From: Macrophomina tecta
Taxonomy: Eukaryota; Ascomycota; Dothideomycetes; Botryosphaeriales; Botryosphaeriaceae
DNA length: 64,000 bases
Direction of reading: 5' to 3'
Assembly: GCA_024180945.1 (NCBI GenBank)
Contig: JAKSGN010000036.1
Span: 868,001-932,000 of the forward strand
Part shown: piece after piece, positions 12,171 through 24,500 of the stretch
Layout of the letters: each line of letters opens with the position of its first letter
How positions within the stretch are numbered: the stretch's first letter is position 1
Position numbers and translations under genes: made by a program
Notes under the pieces: model-generated
Database searches by the model: none
Told to the model about the DNA's origin: nothing
The model's input: only the letters and a program-made list of their open reading frames with translations

Positions 12171-12879
12171 CAGCGAAGGTGAGAAAGAGGTGGTGTTGGA
12201 TTTTAAGAAACGCCTGCCAGCTCAGATTCTGAGCGTGGCGTCACGCTTTTTCGTTCCAACAGGTGGGTATGTGAGATTTGAGCTACCAGATCAGGTCCTC
12301 ATGTGGGCGCAGCTGGCCTTGAAGAACCTGACACATCTTCACTCAGAGCTCTCACTCTGCACTTCCGACCAGGAAAGAATCTTCTAGCAGGAAGAAGAAG
12401 GCGGCGAGGTTTGTGGAGCCAGCACCAACCTAATCACCACCCTCCTCCAATTCCATTGTTCTCTCACCCTTTACCGCGCCTCCCTTCCCACCGAGTGCTG
12501 ACCGTCCATCTTCCTCATACCATACTATTACGGGTTAGCCCCGTACTACTCGTATGGCTACTCGTTTCTACTTTGCGTGTTTTACTTAACTATTTAAGCG
12601 TTCTCTTTCTTTGTATTTCTTCTCTCCTTAGCAGCTTCTTCTTGTAAATACAACTCGGTTGAAGTATTATTCTCCGCGATCCATAACACATACCCGCTAC
12701 CGCTTTCATCCCTCCACGTCGACCACATGGAGAAGTTACACCCCGCCGACTTCACAGAGAAGCTGCTCTGGCTCATTGAAGAGGCGTTGGACAGCACCCC
12801 ATATCAAGCCAGAAAAGACCGTAGGCTATCAAGCCTACTCTTGGCGTTGCTGATACTGGAGGCTTTGTGAGACAACAGG

Positions 12880-13710
12880 ATATTAACCACCAGAGTCTTT
12901 CTGTTCGCACGTATCCTTGCTAACCAATTGTACCGTCGTCACCTCTCGGGGTCTGCCCGAGCCGATGCATGCGAGCGAGTGCGTGTTACTTGACAGTGGA
13001 ATTCCACTGCGGCCCCATGAAGTAGGCTCTGGCAGAAGCCGTGAGATCCAAGCCAACCGTGCCGCAGGAAATGGTGAAAAGAATCACCGGCGTATCGAGC
13101 CGCGGCTGGAAATCATCCAGCATCTGCTTGCGGTTCTCCTCGGGAACGCTTCCATCGACCGATGAAGTTGATACCCTCGTCTGCGAAAAGCCTTCCCCGT
13201 CAAATCCAGGGCTGTTGTCCAAGCGGAAAAAAAAAAAAAAAAAAACACGCTCTTCTCCGTGTCATCGAGGCGGATCCCCCTCACTAGTGCTTTCACCTTT
13301 GTTGAAGTGGTTTGCGGGGAATATTTTGCGATTGAGAGTAATGGACCTGACGGCGAGTGCTCTATAGTAGCATGCGCGCATGGTGGATTCTGGCCACACA
13401 AAGATGCGCTCTCGGCGCTACTTCTTCCCTATTCCTGGGAGCAACTCCATCGAGGCTGATTCTGCATAGCTTGCAAAAGACCTGTGCGAGATATGTGAGG
13501 CTGAAGAAGGCATTAGAAGCCGGTCTTGAGTTCCAACATTCCTCAGATATGAATGAAGGCTCTGTCTTGGCTTGGCTGAGACTTCAAGTATGCACACTAT
13601 ACGAAAAATATTGATGCGACGGAGCGTATTCAGCAACATGCCGCGTGGAATCGTTTCAGCGGAGGCAGAGTCCTCGAAATAACGGACTGTAGCTACCATT
13701 GCTTCGTTAC
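12880..13710 (-). pseudogene. SNF2-family helicase relic (helicase C domain)
   Basis: Minus-strand pieces read as the C-terminal helicase half of a Rad5/Rad16-like SNF2 ATPase. They are STKVKALVRGIRLDDTEKSV, then SAWTTALDL, then DGSVPEENRKQMLDDF, then TPVILFTISCGTVGLDLTAS (motif V region), then RAYFMGPQWN and HALARMHRLGQT (motif VI, with the Arg finger region). The frame changes at least twice and stops follow motif V. A 19-base poly-A (poly-T in sense, 13227-13245) lies where the family has VVFS and creates an artificial Phe run. Upstream traces near 13700-13420 are weaker. The 5' ATPase half was not found, so this is a truncated, frameshifted copy. Confidence 0.72.
13227..13245. repeat. Poly-A tract (19 A)
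   Basis: Nineteen uninterrupted A lie inside the SNF2 helicase relic, at a point where the ancestral coding strand had a short T-rich Phe codon run. Confidence 0.95.
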
Positions 13711-15054
13711 GCAACTCTCTTCCCAGACGAGCACGTTCAAGTCAGTAACTATCTTTGCGGTCCGGGAATGCAGTGCGATGTTACTATTCAATCTTCGGAG
13801 AACAACGAAACGGAAAAGAGTTTTCGTGCGTCGGATCGCTTCGTCCTCTGCATGATCTTCCCACAGGAGCATTATATCCTCGTTGCAGGGGGCAAAGCTA
13901 TCGCAGGGATGTATCCGTAAAAACTGTAAGAGACGTGCAAGGTCTGAAAAACGGTTTTATATGGGGGTTCCAGTCATCTCCCAGAATTGCGTGCGTCCAC
14001 TTCCAACACCGCGACGTCTGCCGCGCTGTCACACTCCCAGGAGATAATAGTATTGTTGACTGGTATGAAATATATTCAGCACGTCATATTAAACTGATTT
14101 CAGCGTTTCAGGCCGTTGCTTTTTTACTGGCGCTTCTCTACCCCTGACATGATTATCCACGCCAAATGCAACATTTGCCCGCGCTTGTGGAGGCTGAAGG
14201 CAGCGCGGACGTATTGTAGCAAGATAAAAAAGAACCCCCCTAATTGGGCCGTTGTTGCAGCTTACCCCATGATGTCTATATGCATACGAGAAGTCCGGTT
14301 CTTTCTACATCAGCCTCGCATCCCAGCCATCATCGATCTCGTCGTTACTCCAGGACCACGTTCAGCGATAACCATTCAGAGATGTCACGAATTGCCCGGC
14401 TCATGCTGGCCGTCGGAGCCTTGCAATCACGAACTTCAAAGAGCTTCTCTAGTCACTGTGACCTCACAATGTCTCAGATGCTCGAGGACCGCCTGCGCAT
14501 CCAGGGTCAGCACGGCAGCATCGTGTCCCTTTGTTACTGGCACGCTTCCGAGGCAGTCACGAGGAAAAGCCGTTCCGTTACGTCAGCCTTGAGGGCGCGA
14601 AAGAAAAAGCCTGAAATTGTCCGACCCGGCTGAACCGTCTGGCGCGCGCCTCACTTGGCGGAGCGGGGCGCGGAAGGGTGCGGCGGCTCTCGACATAACG
14701 CGATGTCGAAAAGCTCTTAGCGCGCTTACGGGCATCTTACGTGGGAGGGATCAATGTGCCGGCCCCTTTTTTCTGCGCGAGGTGTGGATGACAGGCTGCG
14801 CGCAGGGCGTTTCTCCTATGATGAGATGTCCTAGGTTGCAGAGGTTGATTTCAGGGGATGGGCTAATATTGTGAACATGTCGATTGAACGCTGATACTGC
14901 TATAGCTCCATAAATAAATAGAACAATGAAAAAAAAAAAAAAAAGAAATTCGTGGCCTCGTAACACGGAACGCAAGAAAGAAAAAGAGCCCAAAAAAAAA
15001 AAAAAAATAGGTATACCAGCGTCGGTAGGCCTACAAATTCAGTCGCCCATATCA
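13711..15054. other. Intergenic stretch with two poly-A tracts
   Basis: No gene is supported. Frames on both strands are short and mutually overlapping. Weak minus-strand similarity to SNF2 sequence may persist to about 13900. Two 16-base poly-A tracts lie at 14929-14944 and 14992-15007, downstream of the 3' end of the C2H2 gene. Confidence 0.5.
14929..15007. repeat. Pair of 16-base poly-A tracts
   Basis: Sixteen A at 14929-14944 and sixteen A at 14992-15007 are separated by 47 bases. They lie just beyond the stop codon of the minus-strand C2H2 gene. Confidence 0.9.
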
Positions 15055-16179
15055 TCAGTTTGATTCAGAGCCTCTCTTGCATCTTGTCTTCGATCGCGGA
15101 GGCAGGCCTTCATCATGATGGTGCCTGCGCTCGTGCTCCCTCCTTGTATCATCCCGCTTGTACTTCTTCTCGCAGCGCCTGCCACGGCACCGGAACGATG
15201 GTGGCCTTGTCTTTTGTAAGTGGCACGATCCCCTCTCATGCCGCTTGCGGTTGTGCTTAACGTCTGCGGGAGCTCGACCTTTAAACCATTTTCCACAGCC
15301 GAGGCCGCAGAGCTCCGTGCGCACCTGTGCTACTGCTGATCCTGTGTTTGGGAAAGGATGAGGAGAGTCGTGGCTGTATGGCGCGTCCGAAAGGCTTGCT
15401 TGCTCCGCAAGCTGGGGGATGGCGGAATCAGTAGCGCGGCCGAGAGTGGGGTATGCGGGAGCTGTTGCGGTGTGTGATGGGCTCGGTTGATGGGAGGACC
15501 TGGCAGATGAGTCCAAATGAGTGCATGAGATAGAGAGTGTCTGTATAGTTGATTGCGCATTTTGGTCGTACCCGTCGACGGGGGACCAAAGACTGAATGA
15601 CGGTGGCGTTGTCCCTTCAAATCCTTGATGAAGATGGCGATATGACGCTTCGGCGTGACCGAAGGGCTGGTTGTGTAAGCTGGATCTTGTTGTGCTGGGG
15701 AGGTTTGTCGACGAGTAGTACATAGGACGGCATGGAAGTTGCGATTCCCATATACCTCGAGACATTGTTTCTTGCCAAGTTGAGTTGGCGTGCGGCATAC
15801 CTATCGGTGAGCCTTCATGGCGGTTTCGAAGCGGCGCAAGGTATAGACCATTCTCGGAAACGATCGGGTGTGATGGCACTTGCGGTTGACCAGTAGCATT
15901 GACGTTTTTGACATCGAGGTCAAATGGGAAGACGGCGTTCTTCATCAAAGCGATACCCAGCTGTGGTCCCGCGCAAGCTCTGGCGGGAACCGACCCTTCG
16001 TAAAAGCTGTATTCTTGGGGCTTGATGGATCTGTAAATGTCTCGGTCATTGTATTCCTCCAGGCTTCGCTCAAACCCGGTTTCAATTTGGGGCTCAGAAA
16101 TTTCCAAGTGATAGATTGGTGACGCCGAGGCTGAGTCTGGCGGATGGGCCCGAGGGATCGAGCCATTCTGGGAGGTCAT
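15055..16179 (-). CDS. C2H2-like zinc-finger protein, putative transcription factor, 374 aa
   Basis: This is a single open frame from ATG at 16179 to the stop at 15055. Residues 1-285 are Ser/Pro/His-rich and look disordered, as in activation regions. Two non-canonical fingers close the protein: C291, C295, H309, H314; and C331, C336, H349, H353/H354. The first has a three-residue Cys spacing and the second a four-residue spacing, with a very basic linker and tail rich in RRHHH and KR. Such paired degenerate C2H2 domains at the C-terminus are common in Pezizomycotina regulators. DNA binding in the nucleus is inferred. It lies 3.4 kb from the ketopantoate-reductase-like gene and could regulate it and the NRPS-like gene. 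An upstream exon cannot be excluded. Confidence 0.72.
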   Translation of the reverse strand: MTSQNGSIPRAHPPDSASASPIYHLEISEPQIETGFERSLEEYNDRDIYRSIKPQEYSFYEGSVPARACAGPQLGIALMKNAVFPFDLDVKNVNATGQPQVPSHPIVSENGLYLAPLRNRHEGSPIGMPHANSTWQETMSRGIWESQLPCRPMYYSSTNLPSTTRSSLHNQPFGHAEASYRHLHQGFEGTTPPSFSLWSPVDGYDQNAQSTIQTLSISCTHLDSSARSSHQPSPSHTATAPAYPTLGRATDSAIPQLAEQASLSDAPYSHDSPHPFPNTGSAVAQVRTELCGLGCGKWFKGRAPADVKHNRKRHERGSCHLQKTRPPSFRCRGRRCEKKYKRDDTRREHERRHHHDEGLPPRSKTRCKRGSESN

Positions 16180-19100
16180 CGAAGTGCCTTCCTGGTGCGG
16201 CGAGCTCGACAGAGGGGCAGTAATCCTTGGCTCGGGTACGAAGCTCTTGTGTAGGAACGGACCCCAGTATGTGATGGAGTCTCAGAAGCCTCCGAATCAG
16301 TGTAGAGCTTCGACGACAACCAGCTCTCGTCGCCGTCCGGGTCGTCGCAGCCGGTTAGAAGTTCACTTTGGTACTGAAAGCAATGAGCTTATGCCGTAGG
16401 CTTGGCTCAATACCAACTTACCGGCAGTTTTCAGATCAGAGCTCTGATGTTCTTGGGCAGCTACGTTAGGGCGGCCGCTCCGGGGGGAGGATGAGAATGC
16501 GAGGTTGAGGCTGAAGACGGCAGTTCGCGCCCCGCCTTACTCTGGGTACGGTATGTCTCACGAGACGGAGCTCCACTGCTTGACATAGACACGTATGCCG
16601 AGCTTAGAGGACTTTTTAAGGGAAGCAGCAGAGGGAGCTCGCAAGCGCCGTTGCAGTACATATACATGAATAGTGATCTGCGTGTCAAAGGTAAGCACAG
16701 CAATAAAATAAACTTAGTCTCCGTTGCCAACCATTGCACTTCATGGCTAAGGAAGGATCAGCGTAGGCTGTCCGGGCGGTCCGCCTGGGACGGGCCGCCG
16801 GATGGGGCTGCACAACAGCAGAGGCTGGGCAGAAACCCCCCAGGAGTACTTCCAGAAAGCTGATCACGCGCTGCAGAGCTTCCTGCCGGTGAGATATACT
16901 GGGTATAACGTTGAATGACGGCAGCGTCCAGTAGCCACTAACAAACCCGGCGTGGGTGGGACGCGGAAGAGGCCACCAATCACTTGAGCGGCATGAAATG
17001 CCTACGCGCCAAGAGATCATTGTTGCCCTTCGCGGGTCGAGTAGCTGGCTACTGGTCATGAATCGGACGTAATCCTTCGACACGGCAGGGTTACGTAGTC
17101 ATCAGCCTCGCAATCCTCCGGCATCGGTGGTAAATGCGTAGGGTGAAGCGGTGCCGTGCCACGGCAATGTTCTGCCTACTGCGGCAGCTGCTGAGTACTT
17201 AGAGCCATTAGCTGCCGCAAAAGAGCTTTAAGATGGAGAACAGACATGACAGGATGATGGAACGGCATTACTGATCCATGGCGATGACGTCTTGTTGGAT
17301 GTTGGACTGTTGCAGTAGCCGAGGGATCGTTGGAGCGAGACTAGTAGTATTTCGGGTGGATGAATTTAAGCAGGATCCGTTAGAGCAAAGCAGTAGCAAA
17401 AGAGCTGAAAACCGAGTAGAGCCCAGCAGAGGCTTATGAATGAGAGAGATTCCTCCATTTATCCATGAACGGCTCTCAAGGCCGACTTCTCAGAAATCAA
17501 CCTCACGTGATGGGCATCCAGACCGATCCGCCAGAGACCAAGACGAGAAATGGGCTTGCCGATATCGAGCGGAGGAACGGCGCTTCCCGCTGTTATTGTC
17601 AAAAAAGGCGCCAGTGGCCATCATGCTGATCCACGACAAACGAAAAGACGTGCTTAGAAAGCATCACAGTTGTAGGATGATAGACGCTTGTTCCACTTCT
17701 GGCCCTGCCTGCATATAGCCAAGATGATAATCCCACATCTCTTCAGGTTCTGCGGCGAAAGCGAACAGTTGCAGAGAGTAGGTTCTGGCGGAAGTGTGCA
17801 AAAATGGCGGCAACAGTTCCTCGGCTTCCTCATTAATGAGCCGCTGGCAACACTTGCCGCTGACGCACAAAATGCGTAAAGGCGGTGCGCCACGCTGCAC
17901 CACGCCGCAATGGATATGCTTTTGTCGTAGAGGGGCTCTTCGCATGTTCCATTGAAGCGAGCGGGGTTCAGCCATCATTTGCCATTTTCCGCTTCGCTTC
18001 TCGAATCCTCGCATGTGATCACCCATCAAAGGCCGCGTGTCGCGACGAGCTCGGCCGCTTCTTGTGGGATGGTGTTGGAGCCGACATTTTTAGAGCGTCA
18101 TTCGATGAATTGAAGTCGGAGTAATTGGTTAGACGTGGATGTCTCTAGTCTGATTACGCTTACATCCGAAAAAGGTACTTCAACTCTACGCGCATGTGCA
18201 CTTGCCCTACAGCGCTTCAGGAGCCGTAGCGGGCAAATCTCGAAGGGTTGTTCGTGACAAGCTGAAGGCTAAAATTCGGCACTGCGACGCGTACCTGCCT
18301 ATTAAATCGGGAGCGGACACTGGGTAATGCGGCATTTCGCCTGACTTCTGCCGCTGGGAACATCAGCGTCGTGGAATGCTTGATCCCGTACACAAGGAGG
18401 GTCGGGCACGCTGTCCAAGCACCACCGGCTCGGTTCGTCGTCTCACGAAACGTTCTGATGGCGTCGGCGCATCTCCGCGGGCTGGAATTGGACATCCCGA
18501 GAAGCCTATCGTCCGGAATGTGGGATGGCGGCTCGTGTTGCAGCCTTTTTTGGTCTTTGGGCTCGGGCGTTTGTCTGCATTCCGGAGGAAGGAAATTTTG
18601 GTTGTAGCGGAGTGGGCCTTGGACGAGCTCTGGGCGCAGAACAAAGATGTTGTATGTGTCTCCATTCCGAAGGAACAGGACAGATGAGCCTTATCAGTAG
18701 CAATTCTCAGGTCAGGACAGGCAACAGAGCGGAGTCTTGCGCCATCTGGTATCTCGGACGAAGATTTCAACGCTCCCTGTGCATCGTATCGCCGATGCGT
18801 GGGGGTTTGGTTGACTTATTCTTCTTGAAGAAAATTCCGGGAAGAGCTTCGGAATGTTGGATGCAGAGCACGCAAGAGACCGCCTTCGGCAAGCTAGACC
18901 CAACCAATTGGTAGAGCCGCCTTGCCGTACCTTATCCGGGCGAACGAATGGGAGGCAGGTTGTGCCTGGCTAGGTGTTGTTCAGACTTTTTGCTTGGTTC
19001 ATTCCGCCCTGTCGTCGAAGTGGCAGTGGTTCCGTGCAGAAAGCCGTTGTGGGCGGAAACATTGGGTGCAACGCAAAAAGTCTTATCAATACAACCATTC

Positions 19101-19573
19101 AATCCGGGCAAGGGAACAACGGATTGCTCCTTGATGATGCGGGCATTAACTGATGAGGTTGGGTGGGGAGGCGTGAAGGAAGCCAATTGGTTCCGAAGCG
19201 TAACTTCGCGTGCATAAAGGCATTTGTGAAGTTTCACGAAGCTGAGAACGGCTGTTGAATGAGAAGTGCAGCCCGTTGCTTAGGGGCTGAGGCACACAGC
19301 TTGGCGGGCCATTCTTGGCGGCATACCGTGTTCGGTGGCTCTGTTTGGTACAGAGAGGGAATCTGCGAAAGCTTCAAGATGCAGGGCGGACCCCGGTGTC
19401 TTTGCTCGATGTCGCAGCGCTTCCCTGCGAGCCAGGTGTGTTCGTCAGTCTTTTCCATCTCCACCCTTTGCTGCTTGCACCCGTCCATGCCGCGAGGCTA
19501 TTCCACTCCAATAGGTTCTGGCAGCCTTTAGCAACACTTATCCTTTGATGTAACGGGAGTCGGAGTTGACACA
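16180..19573. other. Gene-poor stretch between the C2H2 gene and the reductase gene
   Basis: No gene is supported. Many short frames on both strands overlap (for example minus 16685-17083, 17664-18029 and 18363-18770; plus 18525-18914) and none has a recognisable motif. Copy B of the dispersed repeat lies at 17854-17990. Confidence 0.5.
17854..17990 (+). repeat. Diverged dispersed repeat, copy B
   Basis: This is the partner of 1555-1690, in the same orientation and with the same order of anchor blocks (GCCGCTGACGC, GGTGCGCCA, CTGCAC..CGCCGCA, GAAGCGAGCGGGGT, CCATTTTC). Divergence is high, so the duplication is old or mutated. Confidence 0.5.
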
Positions 19574-20747
19574 ATGACTCTTCAGAAACCTCTCGACATT
19601 CTGATTTTCGGGACTGGAGGTAGGTATTCGACGGGAAACTGTCAACAAGCCACTGATCCTGGACACAGCTGTGGGCTCCACATTAGGATGGAGGCTGGCC
19701 CAAAACCGGAATGCTAGGCTTTCCGTTGTCTGCCGTTCCAATTATGAGACCGTCAAGCGGAGAGGCATCCAACTGACGACGAAGATGTGGGGTGACGGCC
19801 AATTCACGCCTTACCGCGTAATTCGCTCAATGCGCGAGGTAGCCGACATGTCATTCGATTTTGTGGTCTGCGCCAACAAAGTCACTTCTTCCGACGGGCT
19901 TTCCTTCATCAAAGAGCTGGAGCCTGCAGTATCCAGGCATACAACACTTGTTTCCGCCCAGAACGGTGTTGGCGTCGAAGCTCCCCTGCGAAGAGCATTT
20001 CGGACCAACACGATCCTGTCTGCCATCTGCTACATCAGCTGCCTTCAGCCTGCTCCCGGCATCGTCCACCAAGTCTCGAACATTCGGTCTCATGCCCTCC
20101 ACGTTGGCACGTATGATCCGCGTGGGGACGATGCTGCGAGGGTGGATGCAGCAAATCTCGAAAGGTTTGTCTCCCTGGATGAGAAGTTCAAGCAGATCGG
20201 CGATGTGCAGGCCGAACGGTGGACAAAACAAATCTTCAACGGGGCATGGAATCCGATGACGGCGATTTCCGGCCTCGAGACGCACCCATTGCTCAACTCG
20301 CCCTACGTGCACACAGTGGGGCAGCTTGCTACCGAAATGTACGACGTTGCAGTGAAGCTCGGGGTTTCGCTCTCAGATGACCTCCCGGCCCAGACGATTG
20401 AATTCGCAAGGAATAACCCGTCAATGGCACCTTCGATGCTGCAAGACGCACGAAAGAGGAGGCCGATGGAAGTGGAATCCTTATGCGGTAAGAAATACTC
20501 AATGCACTGTCGACGCGACTTTCTAACGAATAATTCAGGGAACGTTTGCCGACAGGCTGACCAGATTGGAGTTCACGTGCCAACGATCAAGTTAGTCTAC
20601 CACACACTCCTCGAGATGAACCGACGCATCCTGGTACCGACACCATCATTAGCGGTGCCGAATGAGCATGCCGCCAAACGCAGCCGCGGCATCCCGCAAG
20701 ATCTTGGTGTTCAAAGAGGTGTTGAGACAGCGGTAGCAGCTTGTTGA
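19574..20747 (+). CDS. Ketopantoate reductase-like (ApbA/PanE family) oxidoreductase, 357 aa
   Basis: Model: join(19574..19619,19669..20487,20539..20747), 1074 nt. The N-terminus reads ILIFGTGAVGSTLGWRLAQ, the glycine-rich NADP-binding loop of the ApbA fold. Downstream are VVCANKV and LVSAQNGVGVEAPLR, the family's central NG(V/I) motif. The C-terminal helical domain follows, with TKQIFNGAWNPMTAISG and a final segment joined by splicing (MEVESLCG then NVCRQADQIGVHVPTIK). Introns of 49 and 51 nt use GTAGGT and GTAAGA donors. Family members reduce 2-ketopantoate with NADPH for pantothenate and CoA synthesis. Fungal paralogues in clusters act on other 2-oxo acids, so the substrate is unknown. It converges with the NRPS-like gene 0.84 kb away, which suggests a role as tailoring enzyme or as supplier of phosphopantetheine precursor. 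The last 45 residues look less conserved. Confidence 0.85.
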
Positions 20748-21590
20748 ACAAGTGATGACGAAGTTGCACAATTTTTTTTTCTCTCCTACACGCCGGTTGA
20801 AACCGGCTCAGGCGCTTGATTTTCGGATTTCAAGGAGGCCTGGGGCCTACCTCACATTCCTGTCCTGTTCTTTTGGCGACGTAATGGTTGGTTGAAAATG
20901 AGCACTAGAAACGGTAGTGTGAAGGATTGTGCTGCATGTTCAAACTGTGGTTTGCATTGAACCTTCTCTTTAGTGATCTGGAGGTAGAATTAATGTTTTT
21001 GAATCCGGACAGCGAGCATCACGAACATTTACGGAAATCATAGGCGCGGTCACAGAATGAGGCTGCGGGGTCACGTGGAACTTGAGGGGGCGGCATGCGA
21101 GAGATGCGTAACATCTCCCAATTGCTGGTTTCGGAGGCAACAACAAGAGAAGCAACGGAGAGAGAGGTAAGGGAGAGGTGTGTGGGCGACGCGCGACCTC
21201 ATTGACTGCTCGCGCCGGCGCCTGATCTTGCTCACTCTTCCATCATGATTCACCTTATTCCTGCCTCAATCGGCTACCAGGGTCTCGAATCAGCATGCAC
21301 CGGTGCGACGTACCATCGCTGTCATCCTCATTGCCAGGCTGTCATTCGGAGGCTGTCTCGCAGAGCAAGCAATCTCACGCAGCCTCCACCGCACACGGGG
21401 CCCATAGTACGAAGATCGGCTCATTGCTGATTCTATCCACTCTCGTCTGGAAGGGGTTGGCTTCAAAACATGCTTGAGCCTTAGACGCCTAAATCCCGGA
21501 AGCAAGATGGAGCTACTGAAGCGAAAGAAAAAAAAAAAAAAAAAAAAAGTATAGTACAAGGACCTCTTCATCTGCAGAACTTCGAAGGAA
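20748..21590. other. Convergent intergenic region
   Basis: This is the shared 3' region of the reductase-like and NRPS-like genes. It contains a 21-base poly-A at 21528-21548 and no supported gene. Confidence 0.6.
21528..21548. repeat. Poly-A tract (21 A)
   Basis: Twenty-one A lie 42 bases beyond the NRPS-like stop codon, in the convergent intergenic region. Confidence 0.95.
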
Positions 21591-24500
21591 TTAGGCCCCT
21601 CTTGCTTCCAGAGCTTTATTGAGAGCTATCTGGAAAACCTCAATGTTTTCCGGCCGCAAGATGGTGAAATGTGTTCCCTCCACACGATGATACCGCAAGG
21701 GACCTTTCGAGTGCTCCGCATCGACATCACCCTGCTGAGCACCCGTTACGTGGTTCTTCCATTTCCCCAACCAATCGTGGCGCCATTGCTCATCCGAGCA
21801 CTTGTACTGCGGCAACGGTGGCACCCAAAAGAGGTCATACTTCGACACCTTTCCGCTCGGCACGTACGACCGGGTGATCTCCTGCGTGTTCTTGTTGATT
21901 CGCTGCCACGTCTCCACCTTGGGGATGGTGAGGTCAAGGTTTTCGAGCGTTCCGTCAGGGAAGCGGGCAAAGATAGCCTGCGTGAACTTCTCGTCTGGAA
22001 TGTCGTCCATCTCCTCTTCCCACCGTAGGGCCGTCTCGAGGTCCAAGAGCTGGAAAAAGTGCAGCAGGTCGATGATGAAGTTTCGCTGCTTCTCCCGCAC
22101 CTGGATGCGGGTCAAGTCGGCGGGATTGTCGATACCGCCACAGAACGTCACCTGCTCGCCCGCTGCTTCGAGCCTCTTGCCGAGTTCAAAGGCAAGCATT
22201 CCGCCAAAGCAGAGGCCGAGAAGAGCATAGGGGCCTTTCGGCTGGTGCTGCTTGATACCGGCCATATATACGTCGAGCATCTCATTCAGCGTATCGAAAG
22301 GCGTTTCATCCTTGTGGAATCCACGCACCCGAAGAGCGAGGATTGGGCGGTCTGGAATGTAATTGAGCAGTCCCAGCCACGTCAGGAACTCGCCGCCACC
22401 AGGATGACACAAAATCAACGGAGTCTTCGACCCTGTTGCGACGAGCGGTACAACTGGATCGTATTCGGCGGTCGTCGTGCCCAGCGAAAGGAGCATGTTG
22501 TCAACGTCGCGGATCGTCCTGCATGAAAGAAGAAGCGACATGGAGATCGGATCTTCACATTCGAGGATCTTCTCGAGAGAGGACTTGATACGGAGGTAAC
22601 CCAGACTGTCGATGTCCAGATCTGCGATCGCCATATTGAGGTGCAGCTGCGAAGGCTTCAACCCAGTCTCCTCGCACAGGACGTTTGCCAGAACTTTCTG
22701 AAGTGGAGTGCTAAGGGCAGCCCCTTGAGCGGTCTTTGGCTGGGACAGGCGCTCAGTGAGTTTGAACCCGTCAAAGTGGCCGGCCTGGAATGATTTCTTC
22801 AGCTTTGCTCGAGAGAGCTTCCCGATGGTCGACTTTGGAAGTTTTTGTTTTGGCAGGGGAACGACTATCAACGGCTTCTTACGGCAGAAGCGGATCGTGG
22901 CTTCATTGATCTGGGTGACAGTGTCGCGGAGATCATCCGAATCTTCCACCATGTCATTAACCGGATTGAACAGGATGACAATATCCTCGCTCTCAGCTTT
23001 AGCGTCCTCGGTCCAGATGGAGAAAGACGCGGTATAGCTCTTGTTCAGGCCTGGGATGTTCGCTGACTCGATGGCGTGTTCCAGTTCGAAAGAAGAGTAG
23101 TTTTGGCCATTGATAATTAGAACCTCTTTGGAACGTCCCACAATCCGCAGATTGCCTTGATCGTCCAGCATTCCGAGATCTCCTGTGTCAAACCAGCCAT
23201 CGGACGTCATGCATGCGCTGGTTGCCGCCTCGTTGTTATAATAACGCTTGAAGATAAGGGCTCCTCTGACTTGAATTGCACCGGGTTCTCCTCGTCGGGC
23301 TTGTTTGCGATTCTCATCCACGAGCCGAAGCTCGTGCTGGGGCAGTTGCTTCCCCACGGAGGCGAAGAGATATTTCCGTCTCACGTCATAAGTAGGTGAC
23401 TCGAGATTGTAGAAAAACGCGGAGCAAGTCTTGAGGTATGGTAAGCATTTCGACCTTTTTTTTTTTTTTTTTTTGCAAAACAAAATAAAAGCCGCACTTA
23501 CCTCGCTCAAGCCGTAGCTCGCCTTAATGCTGCACTTCGGTGCGCCATATTCGGTCAAGACCTTTTCTGCAGCCTCCAATGTCGCGGTCTTATTTGCTTC
23601 GCCACCACACATGATCACACGCAGTTCGCTGAAATCCAACCTCATTCGCTTCTTCTCGAACTCGTCCATCTCGTTGATGCCACGCGTGGCGGCAGCTATG
23701 AAGAAGTTGGGTGCGAACGTGTAAGAGATGCGATGATCGCTGAGCACTTTCCAAAACCGGCCGGGCTTTCTTACGAAGTCGATTGCTGGAATCATGACTT
23801 GGTTTGCGCCAGCATAAAGAGCGTTCAAATGGTTTTCGCAAAGCGCAGCGCTGTGGTCAAAACCTGTTGGTGGCCTGTCAATTGAAGATCACCGCAATCT
23901 CAATCCGAACTACTCACTGACCCAAGACATGAATGTCTTGCTCGAATCCATCTGATGGAAGGTGCTTTTCAGCTTACTGGAGCCAACCAGCTGCGCATGG
24001 GTATATTCCACCCCTTTGGCGAATCCTGTGCTGCCGCTGGTGAAAAGGACTGCGGCCAGCTCATCCTCGCGACCGATAGCCTCGTCTACCGCCTCCATTC
24101 CGAAACCTTCTTCAACCTTGGTTGTCACAATTGATTGCACAGTCACGGTAGTGATGGATTGAATCGCCCGAAAGAGACGGCTCAGCTGTTTCGTCGTGAG
24201 CACTGTCGGCCCATGGAATAGTTTGTTGAGATTGTCCAGCTCCCCAGCCAGGGTGACCTCATTGCTGGACAGGGGCGACAGCAAAGCCGGTATGCCTCCT
24301 GCAGCAACCACCGACCAAAACCACACAACGTTGTCTCTGTGTGTGTTGAAGTACAGGACAACAAGCTTTTGCGGCACAACGGTGCCATGCGCCCGGAGTT
24401 TGGCGGCATTCGTCTACGTTTGTTAGCAACGTTCTGGTGCCAGCTATCAACTGCATGCTTTACCGTGGCCTCTCTCATCAGCTCCGCATATGTCAAAAAG

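Noticed and set aside
12728..12868. Plus-strand frame of 46 codons (EKLLWLIEEALDSTPYQA) next to the helicase relic
   Set aside because: Protein-like and possibly a fragment of another gene, but too short, with no start context or family recognised.
14617..14874. Plus-strand frame of 85 codons near the poly-A pair
   Set aside because: Considered as a possible retroelement remnant, but there is no reverse-transcriptase or gag-like motif and no duplication of flanks.
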